From: Albitalea sp966211955
GTDB taxonomy: Bacteria > Pseudomonadota > Gammaproteobacteria > Burkholderiales > Burkholderiaceae_C
Length of the DNA stretch: 64,000 bases
Assembly: GCA_966211955.1 (NCBI GenBank)
Contig: CBIHOF010000007.1
Coordinates: forward strand, 62,001-126,000
Direction: 5' to 3'
Position 1 is the first letter of the stretch, and each line of letters begins with the position of its first letter. The position numbers were made by a program, and so were the translations under genes. This document shows positions 26,022 to 34,894 of this stretch, in pieces. The notes beneath the pieces are model-generated. The model was not told the DNA's origin and ran no database searches. It saw only the letters and a program-made list of their open reading frames with translations.

Positions 26022-27620
26022 TCAGGTGCATCCCGGGAACTTGAAGGAAGCAATGCGCGTGGACCAGTTGAAGGAACCGGTCGCCTTGAGGTACTCGGTC
26101 GTGTACCAGAAGGTGCAGTCGTCCGTCGGGTCCACTGTCATCGCGCTGTAGTCGCCCCAGCGCGCGAGGTTGTTGCCGCTTTGCGAGCCGGCACCGTCGA
26201 TGATGGTCGACTCCGACTGCATCGTGCCCAGCGGGTCGGTGGCGGCACGCGCGGTGTAGCGGATGCTCGGGTAGATCGTCGATGACGACGCGCTGTAGCC
26301 CAGCGCCATGTTGCCCTGCTTGTCCTGCGCGATCGAGCCCATCCAGCGCGAGGTCGCATCCGGATTGAAGGTGCCCTGCTGGTAGACGCTCGTGGCCGTG
26401 CGCGGGTTGCGCACCTCATACCAGCGCACCGCCGCATTGCCGCCCTTGTGCACGTTGCCGATCTGCACCGAGTGCGTGACCACCACGCTGTCGTAGCTGC
26501 CGAAGTTGCGGTACGCGAGCCTGAACATCAAGCGGTCCGCCAGCGAATCGAGCTGCTGCTTGACACCCTTTTGCGGGATGCAGGTGCCGCCATTGCATGC
26601 GGCACTGTAGGCGGCCACGGGCAGTGAGGCCGGCGTGCTCGAGAAGGTCGTGAGCGACGGGTTGCTCCAGTTGACCGACATCAGCCAGCGGTACAGCGAC
26701 GACGAGCCGCGTGCCATGAAGATGCCAGGTGAGCCGGCGGGCGGCGCGGTGCTGCCGTCCACGTCGGCCGGCAGCAGCCCACCATAGCTCGTCGAGAGCT
26801 GGAAGCACTGCTGCGTCGCCGGCAGGCCCGCCAGCATGGACGCGCGGTCATACGCGCAGGCCTTGGCACCCTGGAAGGTGCTCGTGAACATGTTGAAGCT
26901 GATGTAGTACGCATCGCTCCACACGCCCATCTTCGGATAGTCGGGGAAGACCGAGCCGTAGTTGAAGGCGTAGAGGTTGTAGCCACCGGTGGCATCGTCG
27001 GTCTTGGACACGGCCACGCACTGGTAGTAGGGCGTGGTGGTGACGGCGAATTGCGAGATCACCCAGCGCTTGGCCAGCTTGTCGAAGACCACGACCGGGT
27101 CGCCGTCGTTGTCGGACGCGCAGCGCCCGCCCAGTGGCGCGAACAAGGTGTTGATCGGCACCGGGCCGTAGACGGTCGTGCCCGTCGCCTTGTCGAAGAC
27201 CGCGAGCGCCGTGTTCACGGTCTGCACGTATTGCGTCGTGCCGGCGGCACCGTTGGTGTCCGGCGGCGCGGAGTCGACGGTGAAGGTGCCCTGCGGTCCG
27301 GTGAATCCCTGGCCGATGCCATCGAAGCCCTTGCCGATGACGGTGGCGGCGAGCGGCCCGGGCTGGCCCTGCGTCGCGGCGTCCTCGGGACTCCCCGGGC
27401 CGTCCAGCCACGGCAGCGGCCTCGCGGGATGTTCGACGCGGCTCTTGCTGAATTCGTCCGCTCGCGGCATGGCACCGCGCAATGACATCAGGTCCGCGTG
27501 ATCCGCGTGCCCCACCTCGACACCGCTGCCCGCGGGTGCCGCGAAGGCGCCGCTCGCCAGGGCCAGCGACGCGATGGCGAGCGCGCCCGCAACGCCTGCC
27601 TGCTTGATTCGAAATCTCAT
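26022..27620 (-). CDS. Large secreted protein of unknown function
   Basis: A 532-residue exported protein with signal peptide (MRFRIKQAGVAGALAIASLA, cleavage near AFA-AP). The mature part is rich in Tyr, Ser, Thr and Gly, with repeating beta-strand and turn units such as FDKLAKRWVISQFAV, VWSDAYYISFNMFTS and ARWGDYSAMTVDPTDDCTFWYTTEY; this looks like a beta-propeller. Several Cys (ACAYD, ACNGGTC, DDCTFW, FPGCT) probably form disulfides in the periplasm or outside. I cannot name a function. It is a single gene closed by a shared terminator, with a 240-bp upstream region in which I see no gene. Confidence 0.8.
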   Translation of the reverse strand: MRFRIKQAGVAGALAIASLALASGAFAAPAGSGVEVGHADHADLMSLRGAMPRADEFSKSRVEHPARPLPWLDGPGSPEDAATQGQPGPLAATVIGKGFDGIGQGFTGPQGTFTVDSAPPDTNGAAGTTQYVQTVNTALAVFDKATGTTVYGPVPINTLFAPLGGRCASDNDGDPVVVFDKLAKRWVISQFAVTTTPYYQCVAVSKTDDATGGYNLYAFNYGSVFPDYPKMGVWSDAYYISFNMFTSTFQGAKACAYDRASMLAGLPATQQCFQLSTSYGGLLPADVDGSTAPPAGSPGIFMARGSSSLYRWLMSVNWSNPSLTTFSSTPASLPVAAYSAACNGGTCIPQKGVKQQLDSLADRLMFRLAYRNFGSYDSVVVTHSVQIGNVHKGGNAAVRWYEVRNPRTATSVYQQGTFNPDATSRWMGSIAQDKQGNMALGYSASSSTIYPSIRYTARAATDPLGTMQSESTIIDGAGSQSGNNLARWGDYSAMTVDPTDDCTFWYTTEYLKATGSFNWSTRIASFKFPGCT

Positions 27621-27860
27621 GCCCGCTCCTGTGCCCGAAGGCGTGAATTGCATGCAGCGCCCAAAGGTCTCTTGAACCCGCGGGCGCGACGTGATGAGGG
27701 ATGATCAGCCGCCGAAGAACTCGGCGACGGCGGATGGTCGCTGTCGCGGTCGAGCCCGTAAAGGCATGACCCAGGGCGCGTCCATGCCATCCGAAATTTC
27801 TTGACGGGCAGGCGAATTTGGGAAGATATTCCCAAGTCGATCAGCGCATGCGCCAAGCCT

Positions 27861-28973
27861 TCAGGACACGGTAGCACCCACTGCGTTGGTGAACCCGCGG
27901 ATGAACCCGCGGTCGATGCGGTCCTTCCACCACCAGGCCCATCGCCCCTGCGCCGACCACCCGCCCCACGACGCGATGGCCACGCGATCTCCACACGAGA
28001 GCAGGTTGAGCGAGCGCTTCTGCGGCGCGTAAGGCTCGAGCACGCCGCCGCCGACGGCGCGGGCCAGGTTCAGCGCGAGCGGCGGCCCGGCCCGCACCGC
28101 GTACACGCCGCTTCTCGCCCGTGGCGCGTCGATGCGGCTGGCAGCATCGCCGGCGGCAAAGACCTCCGGATGCGACGTGCTTTGCAAGGTCGCGCCGGTG
28201 GCGACGAAACCTTCGTCGTCGAGCGCCAAGCCGCTCGTCTTCAGCCACGCCGGTGCGGCGTTGCCGATGGCGACGATGGGCGCGTCGCAGGCCAGCCGCG
28301 TCCCTTGCCCGAGCACGATGTGGCCCGGCGTGATCTGCCGGCACACGTCTTCGAAGATCGTTACGCCACAGCGCTTGAGCGCGCGCGTGGCCAGGCGCTG
28401 CACGCCGGCGGGGTACGACGCCAGCACTGGCCCGCCGCCCGTCAGCAGGCTCACGCGCGCACGGCCGCGCAGGCGGTGCTGCAAGGCCATCGCCAGCTCC
28501 ACGCCGCCCGCACCGCCCCCCACCATCACCGCATGCAGTGGCTTGTCGTGCGCGAGTGCGAGCAGGTCGCTCCACAGGCGTGCGAAACGCTCCATCGGCC
28601 GCACGAACAAGGCGAGCTCGCGCGCGCCGGGGATGGCATCGCGATCGATCGTGCCGCCCACGTCGATGCTCAGCACGTCATAGCGCAACGATTCGCCGTT
28701 GGCGAGCGTCACCGTCTTGCTCGCCGCATCCAGCGCCGTCGCCGCGGCCATGACGAACTGCGCCTTGGCCTTCGCGGCCAGCGGGGCGAACGGGACGAGG
28801 CACTGGTCCAACTCGTAGTGGCCGGCGATCATGCCCGGCACCATGCCGGAATACACCAGCGCCGGATGCGGCGAGACAAGCGTGATGCGCGCAGCCGCCG
28901 GCGGCTGCTGCGCGAAGGCGCGCAGCACGTGGATGTGCGCATGCCCGCCACCAAGCAGCACGAGCTGCTTCAC
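27861..28973 (-). CDS. FAD/NAD(P)-dependent oxidoreductase of the type fused to SelD
   Basis: A 370-residue pyridine nucleotide-disulfide-oxidoreductase-fold protein. The FAD loop is LVLLGGGHAHIHVLRAF at the N-terminus; GGGAGGVELAMAL (about 151-163) is the NAD(P) loop; EVFAAGDAA (about 273-281) is the second FAD contact. LVSPHPALVYSGMVPGMIAG is typical of the oxidoreductase domain found fused to selenophosphate synthetase SelD and of related NADH dehydrogenases. There is no redox-active CxxC pair. It overlaps the DUF3047 gene upstream by four bases. The electron acceptor is unknown. Confidence 0.87.
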   Translation of the reverse strand: MKQLVLLGGGHAHIHVLRAFAQQPPAAARITLVSPHPALVYSGMVPGMIAGHYELDQCLVPFAPLAAKAKAQFVMAAATALDAASKTVTLANGESLRYDVLSIDVGGTIDRDAIPGARELALFVRPMERFARLWSDLLALAHDKPLHAVMVGGGAGGVELAMALQHRLRGRARVSLLTGGGPVLASYPAGVQRLATRALKRCGVTIFEDVCRQITPGHIVLGQGTRLACDAPIVAIGNAAPAWLKTSGLALDDEGFVATGATLQSTSHPEVFAAGDAASRIDAPRARSGVYAVRAGPPLALNLARAVGGGVLEPYAPQKRSLNLLSCGDRVAIASWGGWSAQGRWAWWWKDRIDRGFIRGFTNAVGATVS

Positions 28974-29680
28974 GGCTCGAGCTGCACGTCGGCGGCGTGT
29001 CCGAGGCTGTGGCTCTTGGTGTTGTCGGCATCCGCGCCCACGGCGATGCCGATGAGCGGGGGCAGCTCGGCCGATTCGTCGCCGAAGAGCTTGTGGAAGT
29101 CCTCGACGATGTCGCGCCGCTCATGGGCCCAGTGGTGCAGCGCATCGCTCGGCCCGCGCAGCACCACGTAGCGCACGCGGCCGGTGTAGGGGCTGCGCAG
29201 CTCGGTGCCAGGCGCGAGGTGCGGGTCCCAGATGTAGCAGACGGTGGCGGCGGGAAGCGCCTCGCCACTGCGCGAGCGCGCGACGCGCATCAACTGCCGG
29301 TCGAAGAAGGGCACGTGCTCCAGCGGCATGTCCCATAGCGCACAGACCTTCATCGCGATGTCCTCGCCCTGGCGAGTGTGGATGTCGGCCGCGGTGATGG
29401 GGTCTTCGACGCGCCAATCCCACGCGAGGTGATGCGGTGGCTGCGAAAGGCTCAAGGGGTGGACGAGGTTGCCATAGGACGACTCGGCCTCCACGCGCAA
29501 TGCACGGTGCCCGTCGAGCGATTCGACGGAGAAGCGCGTGAATGGCTTGGTCTGGTTGGGCAGGCCGACCACTCGCCACGGCGCAGCGGGCTCGCTGCCG
29601 GCGCCGGCGAAGGGTTGCAGCGTCGCGGCGGAAGCGGTGCCGCTGGCGAGTGCGAAAAGCAGCAGTCGGATGAGGTGCAT
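28970..29680 (-). CDS. Exported DUF3047 family protein
   Basis: A 236-residue protein with a signal peptide (MHLIRLLLFALASGTASA). The mature domain follows the DUF3047 pattern: FSVESLDGHRALRVEAESSY, HLAWDWRVEDP, DIAMKVCALWD and GIAVGADADNT. Its biochemical role is not known. The overlap with the FAD oxidoreductase gene (ATGA) and shared direction suggest one transcript. The ATG was placed before the signal peptide; the frame is open upstream into a repeat sequence. Confidence 0.85.
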   Translation of the reverse strand: MHLIRLLLFALASGTASAATLQPFAGAGSEPAAPWRVVGLPNQTKPFTRFSVESLDGHRALRVEAESSYGNLVHPLSLSQPPHHLAWDWRVEDPITAADIHTRQGEDIAMKVCALWDMPLEHVPFFDRQLMRVARSRSGEALPAATVCYIWDPHLAPGTELRSPYTGRVRYVVLRGPSDALHHWAHERRDIVEDFHKLFGDESAELPPLIGIAVGADADNTKSHSLGHAADVQLEP

Positions 29681-29763
29681 CGGGCGATTCTCTTGCGGTT
29701 TGGTTGAGTGGAGGAAATGGTGGGCGCACGCGCCATGCGGCCTTGTCGATTCCACCGCCGTCG

Positions 29764-29796
29764 CCCTCACCCCAACCCTCTCCCAAAGGGAGAGGG
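29764..29796. repeat. CCCTCACCCC/CCCTCTCCC dispersed repeat, copy 1
   Basis: CCCTCTCCC (29776-29784) and GGGAGAGGG (29788-29796) form a 9-bp stem with an AAA loop, preceded by CCCTCACCCCAA. The same module, inverted, is found at 49896-49933. It lies between the DUF3047 gene and the upstream VTT-oxidoreductase gene. Confidence 0.7.
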
Positions 29797-29829
29797 GGCA
29801 ATCCAGAGAGGGAGCCAATTCCACGCTGC

Positions 29830-31980
29830 TCACGACCGCTGCCATGCATGAAACCGCTCGACCCACGCCAGCAGCTTCTTCGGCTGATGCGCCCGCTTCC
29901 ACTCCCCGGCTGCGTACTTGTTGGCTTCTGCCAGCGTCGGGTAGGTGTGGATGGTGCCGAGGATCTTGTTCAGTCCGAGGCCGTGGCGCATGGCCAGCAC
30001 GTATTCGGCCAGCAATTCACCCGCGTGCGAACCGACGATGGTGACGCCGAGGATGGTGTCCTTACCCGGCACGGTCAGCACCTTCACCCAGCCTTCATCG
30101 GCGCTGTCGGCGATGGCGCGGTCAAGGTCGTCGATGCCGTAGCGTGTCACCTCGACGGCGATGTTCTTCTCACGCGCCTCGTGCTCGCTCAGGCCCACGC
30201 GGGCGATCTCGGGGTCGATGAAGGTGGTCCACGGGATCACTGAATAGTCGGCCTTGAACTTCTTGAACATGCCGAAGAGGCCGTTCACCGCCGCGTACCA
30301 GGCCTGGTGCGATGCGGTGTGCGTGAACTGGTAGGGGCCCGCCACGTCGCCGCACGCGAGGATGTTGGGATAGAGGGTCTGCAGGTACTCGTTGGTCTCG
30401 ATGGTCTTGCCGACAGGGATGCCCAGCTCTTCGAGACCGAAGCCCTTGAGTCGCGCGCTGCGGCCGACGGCGCACAGCAGTTGGTCGAACTCGATGCGTT
30501 TCTCGGTGCCACCCTCCTCGACGACGATGAACTTGCGTTCGCCCTCGCGTTCGCACCGCTTGGCCTTGTGCGACAGCAGCACCTCCACGCCATCGCGCGC
30601 GAGTGCCTTGCGCGCGAAGTCCGAGACCTCCTCGTCTTCCTTGGTGATCAGTCGCGGCGCCATCTCCACCTGCGTGACCTGCGAGCCCAATCGAGTGAAG
30701 GCTTGCGACAGCTCGCAGCCGATCGGCCCCCCGCCCAGCACCACGAGCCGCGCGGGCAGCTCACGCAGTCCCCACAAGCTGTCGCTGGTGAGATAGCCCA
30801 CATCGGCCAAACCCGGAAGCGGCGGCACGAAGGGCTCGGCGCCGGTGGCCACCACGATGGCCCGGGTGGTGAGCGTGCGCCTGCGGCCCTGCCCTTCATC
30901 GATCTCCACCGCCCACGGGCTCACGATGCGTGCGTGGCCTTGCACCACGTCCACGCCCAGGCCGGTGTAGCGCTCGACGGAATCGTGCGGTTCGATCTTC
31001 CGGATGACCGTCGCGACGCGCTCCATCACATCGGCAAAGTTCAGCGTGGCCTCTGCCCGCTCGATGCCGTAGCGCCGCGAGTTCTTCATCTGCTGCACGA
31101 GCGTCGCCGTCTTGATGAGTGCCTTGCTCGGCACGCAGCCGTAGTTCAGGCAATCGCCGCCCATCTTGTGCGATTCGACCAACGTGACCCGGGCCTTCAC
31201 CACCGCCGCGATGTAGCTGGTGACGAGGCCGGCCGCGCCGGCGCCGATGACCACCAGGTTGCGGTCGAAGGACCTGGGCTTCACGTGCTTCCACTTCGCG
31301 TAGACCTTGCGGCGTTTCAACGCATCGACGATCCACTTCGCGATGAGCGGGAAGACGCCCAGCAGCACGAAGGAGCCGATGAGCCCCGGCGACAGGATGC
31401 CGCCCAGCGATTCGATCTTCGCGAGCTGCGTGCCGGCGTTCACGTACACCACGGTGCCGGCCAGCATGCCGATCTGGCTGACCCAGAGGAAGGTCCAGGC
31501 CCTCATGTGCGTCAGACCCATCAGCAGGTTGATCACGAAGAAAGGCACGAGCGGCACCAGGCGCAAGGTGAAGAGATAGAACGCTCCCTCCTTCTCGATG
31601 CCCCGGTCGATGTCCGAGATCCGGTTGCCCAAGCGCGCTTTCACAGCGTCGCGCAGAACATAACGTGCGGCCAGGAAGGCGAGCGTCGCGCCGATGGTGG
31701 AGGCCACCGAGACGATGAGCGTGCCAACCCATACGCCGAAGATTGCGCCGGCCGCGAGCGTGAGCACCGTCGCGCCTGGGAAGGACAGCGCCACGCTCAC
31801 GACGTACACGAGCAGGTAGCCGGCGATGAACAGCACCGGCCGCTGCTCATAGCCCTGCGCGAGCGCCGCCTGTTGCTGCTTGACATACCCGAGGCTCAGG
31901 TAGCGCCCCAGGTCGAACACGAAGAACGCTGCGAAGAGTGCCAGGAGTGCAACGAGCAGGATCAGCTTATTGCGCGACAT
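29830..31980 (-). CDS. VTT (TVP38) membrane domain fused to a mercuric-reductase-like disulfide oxidoreductase
   Basis: A 716-residue fusion. Residues about 1-215 form a VTT/SNARE-associated domain with several membrane helices (5-25, 48-75, 80-105, 130-160, 190-212); FPGATVLTLAAGAIFG and LRLVPLVPFFVINLLMG are family marks. From about 240 it is a class I flavin disulfide reductase: VVIGAGAAGLVTSYIA, the redox pair GGDCLNYGCVPSK (Cys near 277 and 282), GGGPIGCELSQAF and ACGDVAGPYQFTH. The C-terminal dimerisation domain keeps the HTYPTLAE motif. It would reduce a small disulfide or metal/metalloid species at the membrane. The start MSRNKLILL is 13 bases after the CDP-alcohol transferase stop. 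Confidence 0.92.
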   Translation of the reverse strand: MSRNKLILLVALLALFAAFFVFDLGRYLSLGYVKQQQAALAQGYEQRPVLFIAGYLLVYVVSVALSFPGATVLTLAAGAIFGVWVGTLIVSVASTIGATLAFLAARYVLRDAVKARLGNRISDIDRGIEKEGAFYLFTLRLVPLVPFFVINLLMGLTHMRAWTFLWVSQIGMLAGTVVYVNAGTQLAKIESLGGILSPGLIGSFVLLGVFPLIAKWIVDALKRRKVYAKWKHVKPRSFDRNLVVIGAGAAGLVTSYIAAVVKARVTLVESHKMGGDCLNYGCVPSKALIKTATLVQQMKNSRRYGIERAEATLNFADVMERVATVIRKIEPHDSVERYTGLGVDVVQGHARIVSPWAVEIDEGQGRRRTLTTRAIVVATGAEPFVPPLPGLADVGYLTSDSLWGLRELPARLVVLGGGPIGCELSQAFTRLGSQVTQVEMAPRLITKEDEEVSDFARKALARDGVEVLLSHKAKRCEREGERKFIVVEEGGTEKRIEFDQLLCAVGRSARLKGFGLEELGIPVGKTIETNEYLQTLYPNILACGDVAGPYQFTHTASHQAWYAAVNGLFGMFKKFKADYSVIPWTTFIDPEIARVGLSEHEAREKNIAVEVTRYGIDDLDRAIADSADEGWVKVLTVPGKDTILGVTIVGSHAGELLAEYVLAMRHGLGLNKILGTIHTYPTLAEANKYAAGEWKRAHQPKKLLAWVERFHAWQRS

Positions 31981-31993
31981 CGGCACCCGCCTT

Positions 31994-32599
31994 TCAGGAG
32001 AACGCCCGCCAGCCAGCCGCGATGCGCGTTGCGATGGTCACGAGGCACAGCGCCGCGAACACCCAAGCGAAGACCGCGAAGTGGGTGGGCCACAGGCACA
32101 TCAGCACGAAGCACAGGAGGGTCTCGGTGGCTTCAGTGAGTCCGCCGAGGTAGTAGATGCCCTTGCTGGGGTAGGCCGCACTCTTCAACCCTCGCTGCGC
32201 CGCCAGCGTGGCGAAGGCAAGGAAGCTGCTGGCCGTGCCGATGAAGGCCGCCAGCAGCGCCGCGGCGGGCAGCGCGTTGGCCACCGGGTCGGCAACGGCG
32301 AAGGCGAGCGGGATGCTGGCGTAGAAGAGGAAGTCCAGCGCGATGTCGAGGAAGCCGCCGCGGTCCGTGGGCGTGGTGAGCCGCGCGAGTGCACCGTCGA
32401 TGCCGTCGCACAGTCGGCTCACGAGCATGAGCGCGAGGCCGGCGATGGGTTGGTGCAGCGCAATGGCGACGGCCGATGCAATGCCGATCACGAAGCCCGT
32501 GATGGTCACCTGGTCCGCGCGCACGCCGATGCCCCGCAAGGCAACGGCCGATCGGTCCATCACAGGCTTGAGCAGTCGCAGCGCGAGGCGGTCAAGCAC
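31994..32599 (-). CDS. CDP-alcohol phosphatidyltransferase family membrane protein (YnjF-like)
   Basis: A 201-residue integral-membrane enzyme that moves a phosphatidyl group from a CDP-alcohol to an acceptor. The catalytic motif is CDGIDGALARLTTPTDRGG with Asp65, Asp68, Asp85 and Asp89 as metal ligands. About six membrane helices are evident. E. coli YnjF, of the same family, lies with ynjBCD as this gene does, supporting orthology by context. It overlaps the upstream ATPase gene by 8 bases. The acceptor lipid is not known. Confidence 0.88.
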   Translation of the reverse strand: MLDRLALRLLKPVMDRSAVALRGIGVRADQVTITGFVIGIASAVAIALHQPIAGLALMLVSRLCDGIDGALARLTTPTDRGGFLDIALDFLFYASIPLAFAVADPVANALPAAALLAAFIGTASSFLAFATLAAQRGLKSAAYPSKGIYYLGGLTEATETLLCFVLMCLWPTHFAVFAWVFAALCLVTIATRIAAGWRAFS

Positions 32600-33233
32600 T
32601 GTCGGCCTCTTCTTTCAGCTCAACCACGCGCCCTGCTTGCGGTACGTCGTGCGGGTCGTGCGTGACCAGCAGCGCGGGGATGCCTTCTTCGCGGATGCAC
32701 TCGAAGACGAAGGCACGGAAGCGCTGGCGCAAGGCGGCGTCGAGCTTGGAGAAAGGTTCGTCGAGCAACAAGGCTTGCGGCTTGGCGAGCAGCGCCCTCA
32801 GGACCGAGACACGCGCACGCTGGCCGCCCGAGAGGCTTGCCGGCATGCGTCGCTCATGGCCCTCGAGGCCCGCGTGGCGCAAGGCCTGTCCAGCGACGGC
32901 GATGCGCTGCTCACGTGGCTCGCCGGATGGAATCGCGAACAGCAGGTTCTCCACCACGCTCATGTGCGGAAAGAGCAAGTCGTCCTGGAACAGCATCCCG
33001 ATGCGGCGCTGCGCCGTGGGCAGCGCGAGCACATCCCGGCCGTTCAAGTGCACGCTGCCGCTCGCAAGGAAGCCCGCCGGCAGGTCGCCGCACAGCCAGC
33101 CGAGCAGCGTCGATTTGCCTGTGCCGCTGTCGCCCATCACCGTGAGCACCTCGCCGCCTGCGATGTGCACCGTGAGGCCGCGCACCAGCACGCGCTCGGG
33201 CGTGGCGATGGTCACGGCATCGAGTTCGAGCAT
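32592..33233 (-). CDS. ABC transporter ATP-binding protein (YnjD-like)
   Basis: A 213-residue ABC ATPase. Walker A is GDSGTGKST (about 34-42), the Q loop is FQDDLLFPHM, the signature is LSGGQRARVSVLRALL (about 139-154), Walker B is ALLLDEPFSKLD and the switch His is in LLVTHDP. The small size and the binding-protein and fused-permease partners match YnjD of the E. coli ynjBCD importer, related to thiamine and iron-type systems. Its stop overlaps the next gene by 8 bases. The transported solute is unknown. Confidence 0.9.
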   Translation of the reverse strand: MLELDAVTIATPERVLVRGLTVHIAGGEVLTVMGDSGTGKSTLLGWLCGDLPAGFLASGSVHLNGRDVLALPTAQRRIGMLFQDDLLFPHMSVVENLLFAIPSGEPREQRIAVAGQALRHAGLEGHERRMPASLSGGQRARVSVLRALLAKPQALLLDEPFSKLDAALRQRFRAFVFECIREEGIPALLVTHDPHDVPQAGRVVELKEEADSA

Positions 33234-34894
33234 CAGGCTTGGCTCCTGCGGCGAGCCAAGGCATGGGCCGCGACGAACATGAGCGCCGGCAGCGCCGCCT
33301 GCAGCAAGGCGAATGCCGCTGACAGGCCGCGCTGACCACCGGACGCCAGCGTGAGTGCTTCGGTCGTGAGCGTCGCGTGGCGGCCGGCGCCGACGAACTG
33401 TGTGCTGAGGTATTGCGCGACGCTGACGGCGAAGCCGATCGCGAACGCCGCGGCGATGGGCGCGCGCAGCATGGGCCACTTCACGCGCCACAGCATCAGC
33501 GTGCGGCGCTTTCCAAGGGCCAGCGCCGTGAGTTCGTAGCGCGGGTCGAAGCCGCGGTAGGCCGGTGCAAGGGCGACCAGCACGTAGGGCGCGGCATACA
33601 CGCTGTGCGCGAGCCAGATGCCCGCGAGGCTGCCGTCGCTGCCTGTGCGCAGCGCGAGCTGGTACAGGCCGCTGACCAGCAAGACGCCTGGCACGAGCAT
33701 GGGCGCGAAGACGAAGGGCGCGGCGCGGACGTCCCAGTGGGCAGGTGTGGTTTCGAGCCAGGCGATGGCGAGCACGAGACCGGTGGTGGCCGAGGCGAGT
33801 GCGAGGCCCAGCGTGATGCTCCAGGTCGATGCGCTGGACAAGGCCGTCTGCCAGGCTTGCGCGGACCAGGCAGCGGGCCACAAGGAAGGAAAGGTCCAGA
33901 CGCCCGCGACGGAGATGAACAGCAGCATCGCGACGGTGGCGAGGTAGGTGGCGCGCAGGAACGCGTGCCAGGGCCATGCATGCGAGGGCATTGCCGGTCT
34001 GTCGCCGCGTGTCCATCGCGACATGAGTGCCGGCCGGCCGAGCTTGCACGTGGCGAGCGCGAGGCATGCGCCGATCGCCACGCACAAGGCCAGCAGCAGC
34101 GCGGCCGCCGCGCCCTGCCGGTTCATGGCCTCGTCCGCGTCCAGCAGCCATCGCCATGCCAGCATCGCGAGCGTCGGTGGATGCGTGGGGCCGAGCACCA
34201 GTGCCATGTCGACCACCGTCACCCCATAGGCCCACACCGCGAGCAGCGGCAACGCCAGCCGCGGCAGCAGCTGCGGCCACACGACGCGCATCCAGCCGCT
34301 GCGGCGCGAGTAGCCCATGGTGGCGCCGATGCGCAGTTGCTTCTCAATCTCCTCGCCCTGCCCTGCGCGCTGCATTTGCGCGGCGGCGTTCCACACAAGA
34401 AAAGGTGTCTCCTTGAGCACCAGGGCGAGGATGAGTGCGATGCCGTTTGGGTCCTGGATGGTGGCGATGTCCGGTGGCGATGCCCAGCCGGTGAGCAGCG
34501 CGATGGCGCGTGCGATGGCGCCGCTGGGCATGAGCAGCAAGGCAAGGCCGATGGCCAAGGCCACGTGAGGGAGCGCGAGCATGCCGCCGACGCTCGCGGT
34601 GAGGCGGTGCCAACGCGGTGATCCATGGGCTTGGGTGACGATCGCGACCGCGAGCAGCGCTGCGATGAGCGTGCTGGCGATGCCGGTCTGCAGGCTCAGG
34701 CGCAGGGCGATGGGGAATTGCGAGTCCGTGAGGAGTCGACGCCATACCTCGGTGTCGATGGACTCGGAGATGCCGAACCACAACGCGGCGATGAGGGGCG
34801 TGCAGAAGATGGTGGCGGGCGCAAGCCACGCCACATGACGCCACGAGGCTTCGACAGGCTCAGCCCGTACGGCATGGGGCTGCAATGCACTCAC
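33233..34894 (-). CDS. ABC transporter permease with two fused membrane domains (YnjC-like)
   Basis: A 553-residue permease with about 12 membrane helices in two halves, each with a coupling-helix motif (EEIEKQLRIGATMGYSRR in the first; YELTALALGKRRTLMLWRV in the second). Fusion of two permease domains is typical of the ThiP, FbpB and YnjC group. The start is a GTG at 34894 that overlaps the receptor stop (GTGA). The first residues, HAVRAEPVEASWR, are encoded by a dispersed GACAGGCTCAGC repeat, so the N-terminus is probably repeat-derived and not part of the fold. A later start is possible. Confidence 0.88.
   Translation of the reverse strand: MSALQPHAVRAEPVEASWRHVAWLAPATIFCTPLIAALWFGISESIDTEVWRRLLTDSQFPIALRLSLQTGIASTLIAALLAVAIVTQAHGSPRWHRLTASVGGMLALPHVALAIGLALLLMPSGAIARAIALLTGWASPPDIATIQDPNGIALILALVLKETPFLVWNAAAQMQRAGQGEEIEKQLRIGATMGYSRRSGWMRVVWPQLLPRLALPLLAVWAYGVTVVDMALVLGPTHPPTLAMLAWRWLLDADEAMNRQGAAAALLLALCVAIGACLALATCKLGRPALMSRWTRGDRPAMPSHAWPWHAFLRATYLATVAMLLFISVAGVWTFPSLWPAAWSAQAWQTALSSASTWSITLGLALASATTGLVLAIAWLETTPAHWDVRAAPFVFAPMLVPGVLLVSGLYQLALRTGSDGSLAGIWLAHSVYAAPYVLVALAPAYRGFDPRYELTALALGKRRTLMLWRVKWPMLRAPIAAAFAIGFAVSVAQYLSTQFVGAGRHATLTTEALTLASGGQRGLSAAFALLQAALPALMFVAAHALARRRSQA
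34844..34872. repeat. GACAGGCTCAGC dispersed repeat, copy 1 (inside the permease gene)
   Basis: GAGGCTTCGACAGGCTCAGC followed by CCGTACGG; the inverted copy at 39619-39646 differs at 3 of 28 positions. On the minus strand it is read as RAEPVEA in the permease N-terminus. Confidence 0.7.

Noticed and set aside
30307..32139. Plus-strand open frame of 610 codons opposite the VTT-oxidoreductase gene
   Set aside because: No domain features; the opposite strand has FAD, NAD and redox-Cys motifs.
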